Shown here piece after piece: positions 16,448 to 25,063 of a stretch of DNA of 64,000 bases; position 1 is the first letter of the stretch; every line of letters starts with the position of its first letter. The stretch lies in contig CAJYRQ010000037.1 of the NCBI GenBank assembly GCA_913777465.1, positions 62,001-126,000 on the forward strand, given 5' to 3'. The position numbers and the translations under genes are program-made. This stretch comes from an uncultured Chryseobacterium sp. (GTDB taxonomy: Bacteria; Bacteroidota; Bacteroidia; Flavobacteriales; Weeksellaceae). The notes beneath the pieces are model-generated. The model was not told where the DNA came from. It saw only the letters and a program-made list of their open reading frames with translations, and ran no database searches.

Positions 16448-18517
16448 TTATTGAGTCTGTTTGAAATAATTGACGCCGCATTCCAGGAATTTCTTAAATT
16501 TTTCCTTTTCCATATATCCGGAAACCGGGGTGTTGATTACTTTTCCCTCAGGAGTAAGCAGCACATAATGCGGCTGTGAATTGTTATTGAAATTTGCCGT
16601 CTGGAAAAGGCTCCACCGGTCTCCAATGGTCTGTACCTTCTTCATCTGCCCGTCACCGAGATCGATTTTGGTCTTTTGCTCTTCAGGAAGCTCTTCTTTA
16701 TCGTCTACGTATAAAGAAGCCAGCACGACGTCGTTCTGAAGGATCGGCAGGATATCTTCCTGGCTCCAGACGAACTCTTCCATTTTTCTGCAGTTCTCAC
16801 AGCCATAGCCGGTAAAGTCGATCAGGATCGGCTTGTTTTCTTTTTTGGCAATTTCAATGGCCTTAAAGAAGTCATGTTCGGGATGCATTCCCAGGATTCC
16901 GTCTTTTTCATCATGGAAGTAGCTTACATTCAGCGGAGGTAGAATTCCGCTTAACAGCTGCAGCTTCGGACGTTCGGCAGGGATCAATCCCTGGATCAGG
17001 TAAATCACAAAACCGATTCCCAGTACACCCAGTATTTTTCTGGTAATTGAAATTTTTGGTTTTTTATCATCATGCGGGAACCTGATCAGTCCGAACAGGT
17101 AGATCACCAATCCGATGGCAATAATGATCCAGATGGCAATGAAAAGCTCTCTTTTAATAAGGAAAGTTTTAGAAACCAGATCGGCTTTTGAAAGGAATTT
17201 CAGGGCCAGAGCCAGCTCTACGAAACCTAAAACCACTTTCACGGTATTCATCCAGCCTCCGGATTTCGGAAGGCTCTGTAAAGCCTGCGGGAACAAAGCC
17301 AGGAGACCGAAAACAATCGCCCATGCCAGTCCGAAACCTCCCAAAGCAAAGGTCAGCAGCATCGGAACGTTGGCCGAACCGGTAATGGCACTTCCCAGTA
17401 AGCTTCCCAAAATAGGGCCCGTACAGGAGAAGGATACGATCACCAGCGTTAATGCCATAAAGAAAATTCCGATAATCCCTCCGGCTTCTTCCGCCTTTGA
17501 AGATTTGTTGGCGATAGAGCTGGGTAACGTAATGTCATAATATCCGAAGAAGCTTCCTGCAAAGAAAATAAAGATGATGAAGAAAACAATATTCAGCCAG
17601 ACATTGGTCGAAATTTCATTGAAAATATTTCCGGCAATCCCGTCGATCAGATGGAAAGGTACACTCAGTAACACAAAGATCAACAAAATGAAAAACCCGT
17701 AAATCAGGGCATCCCTTTTTCCTTTTGCCGGATTCTTGTTTCCTTTGGTAAAGAATGAAACCGTAAGCGGAATCATCGGGAATACGCAAGGGGTCAGCAG
17801 GGCTATCAGCCCTCCGATAAATCCTAATAAAAGGTACGTCCAGTAATTTTCGCTGATCCTGGAGGATCCGGTTCCGCAATCCGTCAGCGGATGGGCAATA
17901 TCAATTGATTTTATTTTCAACTGTTTAGGGTCGAGTTGGGCCGTTTGCGTTACAGGAGGATTATTCTGAACAACAACTCCCAATGTATCGATTACAGGCT
18001 GTACAGAATCTTTCGCCGGTTCTGCCTTTTCATCTGTTTTGGCTTCCTCGGCAGCTCCTTTTGGCGTGACCTGTTTGTTGAACTCCAGCGTATTCGGCGC
18101 CAGGCAGACCCTGTCGTCACAAGTCTGATAAGTAATTTCCGCTACAACATCGCCCGGTTTTGTGCCGTTTTTTAATTTAAATTTCTGCTTAAAACCCGCT
18201 GCATCCGAATAATAAACGATCTTTCCTCCGAAAGCCTCGGAAAACTCTTCATGTTTTTTCCCGGTTTCCGTAAATTTTCCGATCAGCTCGATATTCTTTC
18301 CCGAAACCTTATAGCTGGTCGGGATTCCGGTGTCTTCGGGAAGATCTTTGGAATAGATGTGCCAGCCGCTTTCCATCGTTGCATTCAGCACCGCTTCGTA
18401 TTGGTTGTCACCCAATTCGTTGATGGTGAACTTAAATTTTACAGGATTTTTGATTTGTGCATTGATTCCGGTTGCCAAAAACAGCAGAACCAATAAAAAC
18501 CAGTTTCTAAACTTCAT
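16448..18517 (-). CDS. dsbD: Thiol:disulfide interchange protein DsbD
   Basis: 689 residues from the ATG at 18517 (MKFRNWFLLVLLF, a signal peptide ending GINAQ). Three parts are seen: an N-terminal periplasmic DsbD-alpha domain with a Cys pair in TCDDRVCLAP near residue 135; a central block of about eight membrane helices with Cys in CVFPMIPL and CTGPILG; and a C-terminal thioredoxin domain with CENC in FTGYGCENCRKMEEF near 572. DsbD passes electrons from cytoplasmic thioredoxin to periplasmic substrates. It starts 1 nt after tilS. Confidence 0.94.
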   Translation of the reverse strand: MKFRNWFLLVLLFLATGINAQIKNPVKFKFTINELGDNQYEAVLNATMESGWHIYSKDLPEDTGIPTSYKVSGKNIELIGKFTETGKKHEEFSEAFGGKIVYYSDAAGFKQKFKLKNGTKPGDVVAEITYQTCDDRVCLAPNTLEFNKQVTPKGAAEEAKTDEKAEPAKDSVQPVIDTLGVVVQNNPPVTQTAQLDPKQLKIKSIDIAHPLTDCGTGSSRISENYWTYLLLGFIGGLIALLTPCVFPMIPLTVSFFTKGNKNPAKGKRDALIYGFFILLIFVLLSVPFHLIDGIAGNIFNEISTNVWLNIVFFIIFIFFAGSFFGYYDITLPSSIANKSSKAEEAGGIIGIFFMALTLVIVSFSCTGPILGSLLGSAITGSANVPMLLTFALGGFGLAWAIVFGLLALFPQALQSLPKSGGWMNTVKVVLGFVELALALKFLSKADLVSKTFLIKRELFIAIWIIIAIGLVIYLFGLIRFPHDDKKPKISITRKILGVLGIGFVIYLIQGLIPAERPKLQLLSGILPPLNVSYFHDEKDGILGMHPEHDFFKAIEIAKKENKPILIDFTGYGCENCRKMEEFVWSQEDILPILQNDVVLASLYVDDKEELPEEQKTKIDLGDGQMKKVQTIGDRWSLFQTANFNNNSQPHYVLLTPEGKVINTPVSGYMEKEKFKKFLECGVNYFKQTQ

Positions 18518-18518
18518 T

Positions 18519-19841
18519 TTACTTTTTATTAAAAATTTTGAGAATATTTCCGGTATTCTCATCCCCGGAATATCTTCGGTCCTGCCGGAAAGGAATCACT
18601 CCAAGCACGGAGTTTTCGCCATCGGCCAGGATCCATATTTTTTGCCTCGCTAAAATAGATAATTTTTCGTCCCTAAAAAACTTGGAAACTTTCTTTTTCC
18701 CCGAAAAACCGGAAGGATAAAATTCATCTCCTTCCTTTGGTCTTCGCAACCGCAATGGAAAACGGAGTTTACGGGCATCGAACTTCCATTCAAAACTTTT
18801 ATTGATTTCCTCGATGGCCATTATATTTTCGAGATTTACCGCCGTTTGGTTTTGAGCAATGTCGGATTCTTCAATCATAATAATTTCTTCATCTTCCTGC
18901 TTCGGTACATCATAATCCGTTTTCTTATGTAAAATCAATTGGTCATAGTTCACCATCAGCCGGTAATCCTTGGCGAAAAACAAGCTGCCGTTTTCAGCAC
19001 TGAAAATTTTTGGAATCTCTTTTTCCTGGTCGAAGCCGTACTTTTTTAAAATTTCAAACTTTACAAAATCACTTTCCCGGCTCAGCCCGTCTTTTGATAA
19101 AATTTTGCAGGATGGATTAAGCACGGTAATGCGTTTTTCTATTTCCCCGATCTGCTGCTGAACAAAATCTTTCGTCTGGTTCAAATAAGAAGAACTTTTC
19201 CTGAAATTTTCTAAAAAACAGTCGTTGGTTTCCAGCAGTTTCGGAACTACTTCATTCCTGATTTTATTTCTTAAATAATCGTTTTTCCGGTTGGACAGAT
19301 CTTCACGGTACTCAATCCGGTTTTCCTTCGCAAAGGCATAAATTTCTTCTTTTGAAAAGGGCAGGAAGGGCCTGAGGATCCGGTTGCTGTTGGCAGGGAT
19401 TCCGCTTAATCCGTTGAGGCCTGCCGCTTTTGAAAGATTGATGATGAAGGTTTCCAGCTGGTCGTTCAGGTGATGGGCGGTAACCAGGAATTCCAGATTT
19501 TCACGTTTTTGAACCTGTTTAAAAAAATCATACCGCAGCTCCCGCGCCCAAAGCTGGATAGAATGTTCAGGCTTCCGGTCTTTTTCCGAAACCTCATATA
19601 AATGAAATTCAATATGATGCTTTTTGCAAAAATCCTCTGCCGTCTTCTGATCCAGTTCCGAATCTTCACCGCGCAGCTTATAATTGATATGCGCAACCTG
19701 GAATTTAATTCCCGATTCCTTAAAACAATGAGCCAATACCATCGAATCGGCGCCTCCGCTTACGGCGAGGAGATAACTTTGATTTTCAGGAAAATGGACC
19801 AGTTTATCCAGTTGGCTTTTAAATGCTGAGAGATTCAACAT
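18519..19841 (-). CDS. tilS: tRNA(Ile)-lysidine synthase
   Basis: 440 residues from ATG 19841 (MLNLSAFKSQLDKL). The PP-loop motif AVSGGADSMVLAH near residue 30 binds ATP; HHLNDQLETF near 125 and the C-terminal FRLRLRRPKEGDEFYPSGFSGKKKVSKFF substrate-binding segment are characteristic. TilS converts C34 of tRNA(Ile) CAU to lysidine so that it reads AUA. A frame extending to 19877 would cover the -7 box at 19864-19871 and is rejected. Confidence 0.95.
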   Translation of the reverse strand: MLNLSAFKSQLDKLVHFPENQSYLLAVSGGADSMVLAHCFKESGIKFQVAHINYKLRGEDSELDQKTAEDFCKKHHIEFHLYEVSEKDRKPEHSIQLWARELRYDFFKQVQKRENLEFLVTAHHLNDQLETFIINLSKAAGLNGLSGIPANSNRILRPFLPFSKEEIYAFAKENRIEYREDLSNRKNDYLRNKIRNEVVPKLLETNDCFLENFRKSSSYLNQTKDFVQQQIGEIEKRITVLNPSCKILSKDGLSRESDFVKFEILKKYGFDQEKEIPKIFSAENGSLFFAKDYRLMVNYDQLILHKKTDYDVPKQEDEEIIMIEESDIAQNQTAVNLENIMAIEEINKSFEWKFDARKLRFPLRLRRPKEGDEFYPSGFSGKKKVSKFFRDEKLSILARQKIWILADGENSVLGVIPFRQDRRYSGDENTGNILKIFNKK

Positions 19842-19863
19842 GGCGATTTGAAATTTCTTTGTG

Positions 19864-19905
19864 CAAAGATAACCCATATAATTAAAATGAATTTTGTTAC
19901 CTTTG
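19864..19905. promoter_or_regulatory. Divergent -7 boxes between tilS and the OmpA-like gene
   Basis: TATCTTTG on the minus strand at 19871-19864 faces tilS; TACCTTTG on the plus strand at 19898-19905 faces the OmpA-like lipoprotein. Both have the TAnnTTTG form; no clean -33 element is seen for either. Confidence 0.6.
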
Positions 19906-19927
19906 ATCCGTCTAAAAATGATTATTT

Positions 19928-20761
19928 ATGAAAATTTTTAAAATTTTAGCAGTTTCTGCAATGGCGCTGGGAATGACATCTTGTATCAGCAAAAAGCAGT
20001 ATGATGCATTAAGCTCAAATTACAAGCAGTGTATTGAAAACGTAGGAGAAAGGCAGAGGGAAATTCAGGATCTGAAATCTCAGAATTCGGCTCTGGCCAG
20101 TGAGAATACTTTATTAAAAAGCCAGCACGATGCGCTGAAATCTTCATTGGATGCGTGTCTGTCTAACTCAGGCAAAAGCTCTGCGAATATCGATAAGTTG
20201 GTAGGGGAGATCAACTCTTCAAACTCCTACATCAAGCAGCTGATTTCAAGCAATGCAAAAAACGACAGCTTAAATCTGGCCTTGTCTAATAAACTGAAAA
20301 GATCCCTGGATAATGTAGCAGACAGCGATGTTCAGGTAAAAGTTCTGAAAGGAGTGGTAATGATTTCGCTTTCAGATAAAATGTTATACAAAACCGGAGA
20401 TTACAATGTGTTGCCTGCCGCTCAGGAAGTGTTGGGGAAAGTAGCTAAAGTAATCAACGATTACGATAAGTATTCCGTACTGATCGAAGGAAATACCGAT
20501 AATGCCGCTTTAAATTCAGCAAACCTGCCGAGAGACAACTGGGATCTTTCTGCTTTAAGAGGAACTTCGGTAGCAAAAATCCTGCAGACCCAGTTCGGAG
20601 TTGATCCGGCAAGAATTACAGCGGGCGGACGTTCCGAATACAATCCTAAAGCGACCAACATGAGCGTTTCCGGAAGAGCGGAAAACAGAAGAACGGAAAT
20701 CATCATTATGCCTAAGCTGGATGAGTTCATGAAATTGATGGATATTGCTCCGAAAAAATAA
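19928..20761 (+). CDS. OmpA-family peptidoglycan-binding lipoprotein
   Basis: 277 residues. Lipoprotein signal MKIFKILAVSAMALGMTSC (lipobox MTSC), a coiled-coil region about 30-125 rich in heptad-like Leu/Ser/Asn (SALASENTLLKSQHDALKSSL), then an OmpA C-terminal domain (about 140-265) with the peptidoglycan-binding pattern IEGNTDNAAL...NWDLSALRGTSVA and GRAENRRTEIIIMP. It probably ties the outer membrane to peptidoglycan. Single-gene unit ended by a strong terminator. Confidence 0.92.
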   Translation: MKIFKILAVSAMALGMTSCISKKQYDALSSNYKQCIENVGERQREIQDLKSQNSALASENTLLKSQHDALKSSLDACLSNSGKSSANIDKLVGEINSSNSYIKQLISSNAKNDSLNLALSNKLKRSLDNVADSDVQVKVLKGVVMISLSDKMLYKTGDYNVLPAAQEVLGKVAKVINDYDKYSVLIEGNTDNAALNSANLPRDNWDLSALRGTSVAKILQTQFGVDPARITAGGRSEYNPKATNMSVSGRAENRRTEIIIMPKLDEFMKLMDIAPKK

Positions 20762-20783
20762 TTTCAGATCTTTTAGCCCATAT

Positions 20784-20823
20784 AAAAAAAGAAATCCCGA
20801 ATTGTTTCGGGATTTCTTTTTTT
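20784..20823. terminator. Strong bidirectional terminator
   Basis: About 16-bp stem (AAAGAAATCCCGA / TTCGGGATTTCTTT core) with A- and T-tracts on both sides. It ends the OmpA-like gene on the plus strand and could equally end the small ORF 20830-20988 on the minus strand. Confidence 0.9.
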
Positions 20824-20829
20824 AGCTAA

Positions 20830-20988
20830 TCAAATTAATTCTTCTTTTTTAAGTAAAGAAATAATTCTTTGAAAAAATGAATTGGATATTTCTGGTTTAT
20901 TAGTTTTCTTTAAAGAAGAATCCAGGGTGCCTTTAGGCACCGGATTCCTTTGATTCTTGTGGTTAATTTGTTTTTTTTCCGCAAACAT
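20830..20988 (-). CDS. Small 52-residue protein, unrecognised
   Basis: A minus-strand ATG at 20988 opens a 52-codon frame ending TGA at 20830: basic and polar, starting MFAEKKQINHKNQRNPVPKG and ending SFFQRIISLLKKEELI, with a possible short amphipathic helix at the C-terminus. It has a promoter-like TACCTTTG at 21024-21017, a leader of about 25 nt, and a terminator right after the stop, so it makes a complete transcription unit. An 12-bp interrupted hairpin (20918-20947) lies in its coding region, so a non-coding RNA is the alternative. Confidence 0.5.
   Translation of the reverse strand: MFAEKKQINHKNQRNPVPKGTLDSSLKKTNKPEISNSFFQRIISLLKKEELI
20918..20947. repeat. Inverted repeat within the small minus-strand unit
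   Basis: GAATCC-AG-GGTGCC, loop TTTA, GGCACC-GGATTC: 12 paired bases with a 2-nt bulge. No T-tract follows on either strand, so it is not a textbook terminator. Confidence 0.75.
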
Positions 20989-21016
20989 TATTGCCGTGTG
21001 TTTCTACCCTTCGATG

Positions 21017-21024
21017 CAAAGGTA
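21017..21024 (-). promoter_or_regulatory. -7 box upstream of the 52-codon ORF
   Basis: TACCTTTG on the minus strand, predicted transcription start near 21012. No TTG at 17-23 bp upstream. Confidence 0.45.
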
Positions 21025-21160
21025 ACAGTATCGGGAAATAAAACCATCCGTATTTTTACGGTATTTACATCCGGGATTTCCCCATACTGCCAGAATCTTT
21101 GGGTTTATATCCGCGTTATGGTTATATTTAATTAAATTTGAACTGCCTAAAATTTGTAGA

Positions 21161-21808
21161 ATGAGCTTTTTTGAAGAAAAAAATCCGGAGATGGACAGGT
21201 ACCTGGAAACCCATGCTTCGTCGGAACCCGAAATCCTGAGAAAACTGAGACGGGAAACCTATCAGAAGACCACACAGCCGCATATGATTTCCGGATATCA
21301 GCAGGGAAGATTATTAACGATTGTTTCCCAAATGATGCAGCCGGAAAATATTCTGGAAATAGGAACCTTTACCGGGTATGCCACACTTTGCCTGACAGCA
21401 GGAATGGCAAAAAACGGGAAAATTACCACCCTGGATGTGAACGAGGATCTGGCTTACCTTCCGAAAAAATATTTTGCGGAAAGCGAATTTTCAGAGCAGA
21501 TCGATTTTAAGCTTCAGGACGCCAAAGACTTTTTAAAAGAAACCGATGAAATCTTCGATCTGGTATTCATAGATGCCGATAAGGAAAATTATGCGGAGTA
21601 TTTCAGGCTGATCAAGCCGAGAACAAAATCCGGATCGGTCGTGATGTTCGATAATGTGCTCTGGTACGGAAAAGTGCTCGAAGAAAACCCGAAGCAGAAA
21701 TCGACCCAGGTGATCAGGGAATTGAACGATTTGATCGCGAAAGATGACGATTTTGAAAATCTTATTTTACCTTTGCGGGATGGGGTAAATTTCCTGAGAA
21801 GAAAATAG
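21161..21808 (+). CDS. SAM-dependent O-methyltransferase (caffeoyl-CoA type)
   Basis: 215 residues, class I methyltransferase. SAM-binding segment ILEIGTFTGYATLCLTAGM near residue 67, metal/substrate Asp motif DLVFIDADKENY near 132, and FDNVLWYGKVLE near 163 are the three signatures of the cation-dependent O-methyltransferase family (PF01596). The substrate is unknown; bacterial members methylate small catechols or act on 5-carboxymethoxy-type tRNA bases (TrmR). TAAATTTG at 21133-21140 might be its -7 box. Confidence 0.9.
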   Translation: MSFFEEKNPEMDRYLETHASSEPEILRKLRRETYQKTTQPHMISGYQQGRLLTIVSQMMQPENILEIGTFTGYATLCLTAGMAKNGKITTLDVNEDLAYLPKKYFAESEFSEQIDFKLQDAKDFLKETDEIFDLVFIDADKENYAEYFRLIKPRTKSGSVVMFDNVLWYGKVLEENPKQKSTQVIRELNDLIAKDDDFENLILPLRDGVNFLRRK

Positions 21809-21884
21809 ACCTGGGTAAGGTAAAAGTTGGGATCTGGAATATGATTCTCAGCCTGAGCCTAAACATTCAACTTAATATAAACTG

Positions 21885-22601
21885 ATGGATAAAGGAATTT
21901 GTAGTGTTACGGTAGCACCGGTCCGGGCAGAGGCATCTGACCGGGCAGAAATTGTGACTGAAATACTTTTTGGTGAAAGTGCGGATATTCTGGAAGTGAA
22001 TAAAAACTGGACCAGGATAAAAATGCACTACGACGGCTATGAAGGGTGGATGGATACCAAACAGCTCCGGCCGGTAGCGGATGAGATGCTGGCAAAACGT
22101 AAAGTGACGATCGTTACCGAAGATTTCTCTTCCGTCATGATGAATGATGGGAAAACACTGCTTTCCATGGGTTCGGAAGTGGAGTTTCCGGCAGTGGCTT
22201 CAAGAAGGAGCCATGATGTGCGGGAAAGCATTGCCCTGACGGCAAAAGAATTTATCAATGTTCCTTACCTGTGGGGTGGCAAGAGTTTTTTTGCCGTGGA
22301 CTGTTCCGGGTTTACCCAGCTGGTTTATAAAATCCATGAGATTAAATTACCGAGAGACGCCTCCCAGCAGGTAAATGTCGGGGAATCCTTAAGTTTTGTT
22401 GAAGAAAGCCGGCCCGGTGATCTTGCGTTTTTTGAAAATCCGGAAGGAAAAATTATTCACGTCGGCATCATGCTCGAGAGTCAGCGGATTATTCATGCTT
22501 CGGGAAAAGTGAGGATTGACACCCTCGATTCTACCGGAATCTTTAATAAAGAACTGAATAAGCATACCCATAAGCTGAGAGTGATTAAAAGCGTCATCTA
22601 A
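21885..22601 (+). CDS. NlpC/P60 (C40) cell-wall peptidase with SH3-type domain
   Basis: 238 residues. An N-terminal bacterial SH3-like domain (ADILEVNKNWTRIKMHYDGYEGW, about 30-55), then an NlpC/P60 catalytic domain: catalytic Cys in WGGKSFFAVDCSGFTQLVYK near residue 143 and His in GKIIHVGIML near 195. This fold cuts gamma-D-Glu-diamino acid bonds of peptidoglycan. No classical signal peptide is seen, as in several family members that act on recycled muropeptides in the cytoplasm. Confidence 0.9.
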   Translation: MDKGICSVTVAPVRAEASDRAEIVTEILFGESADILEVNKNWTRIKMHYDGYEGWMDTKQLRPVADEMLAKRKVTIVTEDFSSVMMNDGKTLLSMGSEVEFPAVASRRSHDVRESIALTAKEFINVPYLWGGKSFFAVDCSGFTQLVYKIHEIKLPRDASQQVNVGESLSFVEESRPGDLAFFENPEGKIIHVGIMLESQRIIHASGKVRIDTLDSTGIFNKELNKHTHKLRVIKSVI

Positions 22602-22619
22602 ATTGACAACCGTTCTGAA

Positions 22620-23087
22620 ATGGAAAATATTCTTCTGGGCATTTTCGATATTGTAAATTTTGGACTGCTTGTTTTCTCGTGGTGGTTTACCATAAAACAA
22701 TATAAATCTTTACCGGAGATTATTCCTATCCATTTTGATTTCGACGGAAAGGCAGATCAGTTCGGCAGTAAAAGGTATTCCTTCTTAATGCCTGCGATCT
22801 TAACGGTGGTGTATTTTCTATTTGCCTACGTGGTCAGGACTCCGGAATCTTCCAACTATCCCGTAGAAATTACCGAAGAGAATGAAAATGCACAATTTTT
22901 GATTATGAAAATTTTTATAAGATGGCTCTTTCTGCTGATCTCATTTATCTTTCTGAATAGTCAGGATTATATGTTCAGGTATTCCAGGGATGAAGCGGCA
23001 AAGCCCAGAGTGGTAATGTCCTCGGCTTTGTGTTCGGTAATCGGAAGCCTGATGATTTTATTCATCTTTGTGGGTGTGTTTAAATGA
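22620..23087 (+). CDS. DUF1648-type membrane protein
   Basis: 155 residues with four likely membrane helices. The first soluble loop has KSLPEIIPIHFDFDGKADQFGSK, the pattern LPxxIPxHxxxxGxxDxxxxK that defines DUF1648, found in SdpI-like proteins and many small membrane proteins. Function unknown. It follows the NlpC/P60 gene by 18 nt and may share its transcript. Confidence 0.82.
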   Translation: MENILLGIFDIVNFGLLVFSWWFTIKQYKSLPEIIPIHFDFDGKADQFGSKRYSFLMPAILTVVYFLFAYVVRTPESSNYPVEITEENENAQFLIMKIFIRWLFLLISFIFLNSQDYMFRYSRDEAAKPRVVMSSALCSVIGSLMILFIFVGVFK

Positions 23088-23204
23088 TAAAGTTTTACGG
23101 CCCGCAATGATACGAACAGGAATGTGTCAATGGATCGGCAAATTGGATTTTTATTGAATTCAAACCTCTTATCATAGAATGATTGTTAAAAATTTAAATT
23201 GAAT

Positions 23205-24437
23205 ATGATGGCTCTTCTGTATAACCTATTCATTAATCTTCTCATTTTCGGGATGAAAGTTTTTTCTTTATTTGATGATAAAACTAAAAGAGGCGTTGAA
23301 GGAAGGAAAGAAGCTCTGGATAAAGTGAAATCCGGATTTTCGGAATCCGATAAGGTGATCTGGATGCATGCTTCAAGCCTTGGTGAGTATGAGCAGGGAT
23401 TGCCTGTGCTGGAAAGACTAAAGGAACATTTTTCCGACCATAAAATCCTGGTTACTTTCTTTTCTCCGTCAGGATATGAACATGTGGTAAAGAGGAAAAA
23501 TATTGCAGATGTCATCTGCTACCTGCCTTTTGACAAAAAATCACATGTAAAAGAGTTTGTCGCCCGGTTTAATACTCAACTATTTTTTACGGTGAAATAT
23601 GACTACTGGTATAACCTGCTGGAAGAACTTAAAAATAAAGGGGCTGAAACTTACGTGATTTCCGCATTGTTCTATGACCGGCAGTCTTTTTTTACTTCTT
23701 ACGGAAAATGGTTTGTAGAACAACTGCAGAAAAATGTCGACTGGTTTTTCCATCAGACCCAAATGTCTTACGCACTGGCAAAAAATGTAGGATTAACCCA
23801 ATCTTCAGTAACTGGAGATACCCGGTTTGATCGGGTAAAGCAGTTGAGGAACCACAACAATCATGTTGATTTTATAAAAGAATTTATAGGTAACGATAAA
23901 GCAGTGGTTTTCGGAAGCTCCTGGCAGGCGGAAGAAAAAATGGTGGAAGAAGTTTCCCAGTTGAGTCCGTATGCTAAATTGATCGTTGCGCCGCATGATC
24001 TTAAGCGGGTTCAGAACCTGAAACAAATGTTTCCGGATGCCGTGCTGTACAGTGAAATCAACAGTTCGATTAAAGATTCCGATTCAACAGTCTTAATTAT
24101 CGACAGCATCGGTTTGCTTTCCAAGCTCTATTCTTACGCGGATATTGCCGTAGTAGGCGGAGGTTTTCACGATGCCGGGCTGCACAATATCCTGGAAGCA
24201 GCTACTTTTGGCGTTCCCGTTATTTTCGGAAACCATTACAAAAAAAATCCGGAAGCCGACGAGCTCGTTGCGGTTGACGGAGGACGGGCGTTTGAAAATA
24301 CGGGGCTTGCCGCCGATTTTATTTTATTCCTGATCAATAATGAAGAACTGCTCACCTCCATGTCTGAGAATGCAGAGAACTTTGTATCAGGAAAACCGGA
24401 AGCAACATACCTGATTCTGGAGAAAATTTTATCGTAA
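23205..24437 (+). CDS. waaA: 3-deoxy-D-manno-octulosonic acid (Kdo) transferase
   Basis: About 410 residues. WaaA adds Kdo from CMP-Kdo to lipid IV-A at the inner face of the cytoplasmic membrane. N-terminal membrane anchor (ALLYNLFINLLIFGM), acceptor-side motif WMHASSLGEYEQGLPVLERL near 52, and the donor-side VFGSSWQAEEKMV near 230 and GGGFHDAGLHNILEAATFGVPVIFG near 320 are all present. ATG 23205, ATG 23208 and TTG 23199 are all possible starts; 23205 or 23208 is preferred. The last 9 bases overlap the 3' end of the convergent gene at 24429. Confidence 0.95.
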   Translation: MMALLYNLFINLLIFGMKVFSLFDDKTKRGVEGRKEALDKVKSGFSESDKVIWMHASSLGEYEQGLPVLERLKEHFSDHKILVTFFSPSGYEHVVKRKNIADVICYLPFDKKSHVKEFVARFNTQLFFTVKYDYWYNLLEELKNKGAETYVISALFYDRQSFFTSYGKWFVEQLQKNVDWFFHQTQMSYALAKNVGLTQSSVTGDTRFDRVKQLRNHNNHVDFIKEFIGNDKAVVFGSSWQAEEKMVEEVSQLSPYAKLIVAPHDLKRVQNLKQMFPDAVLYSEINSSIKDSDSTVLIIDSIGLLSKLYSYADIAVVGGGFHDAGLHNILEAATFGVPVIFGNHYKKNPEADELVAVDGGRAFENTGLAADFILFLINNEELLTSMSENAENFVSGKPEATYLILEKILS

Positions 24438-25055
24438 AAATCCCCGGCTCTTTATATCTTTGATCATCTGATCGAAATTCTCAGGGATCTGGTCGCTGGT
24501 CAGCCATTTGAAATCGATTCCGTTGTTGATGAACAGTTTCGACAGGTATTTGTTCTCAAGTATTTTATCTTTCAATGGATCCAGGTATTCATCGATTTCC
24601 ATCCAGTAATCCGCATCGAGCTTTCTGGTCAGCAATAAAGCCCTTACCGTTTTGTTGATCAGGTACAGGTACAGCTTATAAACGTTATCAAACCGCTGCC
24701 GGCTGAGATCTTCATTGTGCTTCAGGATTTCATTCATTAAAAGAATATTCAGGGAAACTTCCCCGAATTTATCGGTAGTTATTTTTACATGCTCGGTAAT
24801 TTCCGCGCTTATTTTACGGATGATCGTCAGGAAATATTTCTGGTTGCTGATGTATTTTGAGGCCAGGAGAACTTTTTCCCGGACGATTTCTTCCATGTCA
24901 TCCCGCTTATTGTCCGTAGTTTCAGGATCGATCAGCTCAAAATACAGTTTTTTAGATAAAAGCTTGTCTTTTTTCAACAGCCTGAAAATCAACCGGTCTT
25001 TTTCTACAGATGAAAAGTTGCTAAGGGCTGCTTTAAATTCTTTTGAATATTCCAT
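24429..25055 (-). CDS. Conserved-looking helical protein of unknown function
   Basis: 208 residues, predicted almost wholly helical and charged (EYSKEFKAALSNFSSVEKDR, LLSKKLYFELIDPETTDNKR). No signal peptide, membrane helix or known motif. It overlaps the convergent waaA by 9 bases at its 3' end and starts 8 nt after a glycosyltransferase gene in the same direction, so it is likely cotranscribed with the acyltransferase and glycosyltransferase upstream. Confidence 0.7.
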   Translation of the reverse strand: MEYSKEFKAALSNFSSVEKDRLIFRLLKKDKLLSKKLYFELIDPETTDNKRDDMEEIVREKVLLASKYISNQKYFLTIIRKISAEITEHVKITTDKFGEVSLNILLMNEILKHNEDLSRQRFDNVYKLYLYLINKTVRALLLTRKLDADYWMEIDEYLDPLKDKILENKYLSKLFINNGIDFKWLTSDQIPENFDQMIKDIKSRGFLR

Positions 25056-25063
25056 TTTTAAAT

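Noticed and set aside
20950..21135. 61-codon plus-strand frame in the OmpA to O-methyltransferase gap
   Set aside because: It is the reverse of the small minus-strand unit and its promoter, with a Phe/Val-rich composition typical of antisense shadows.
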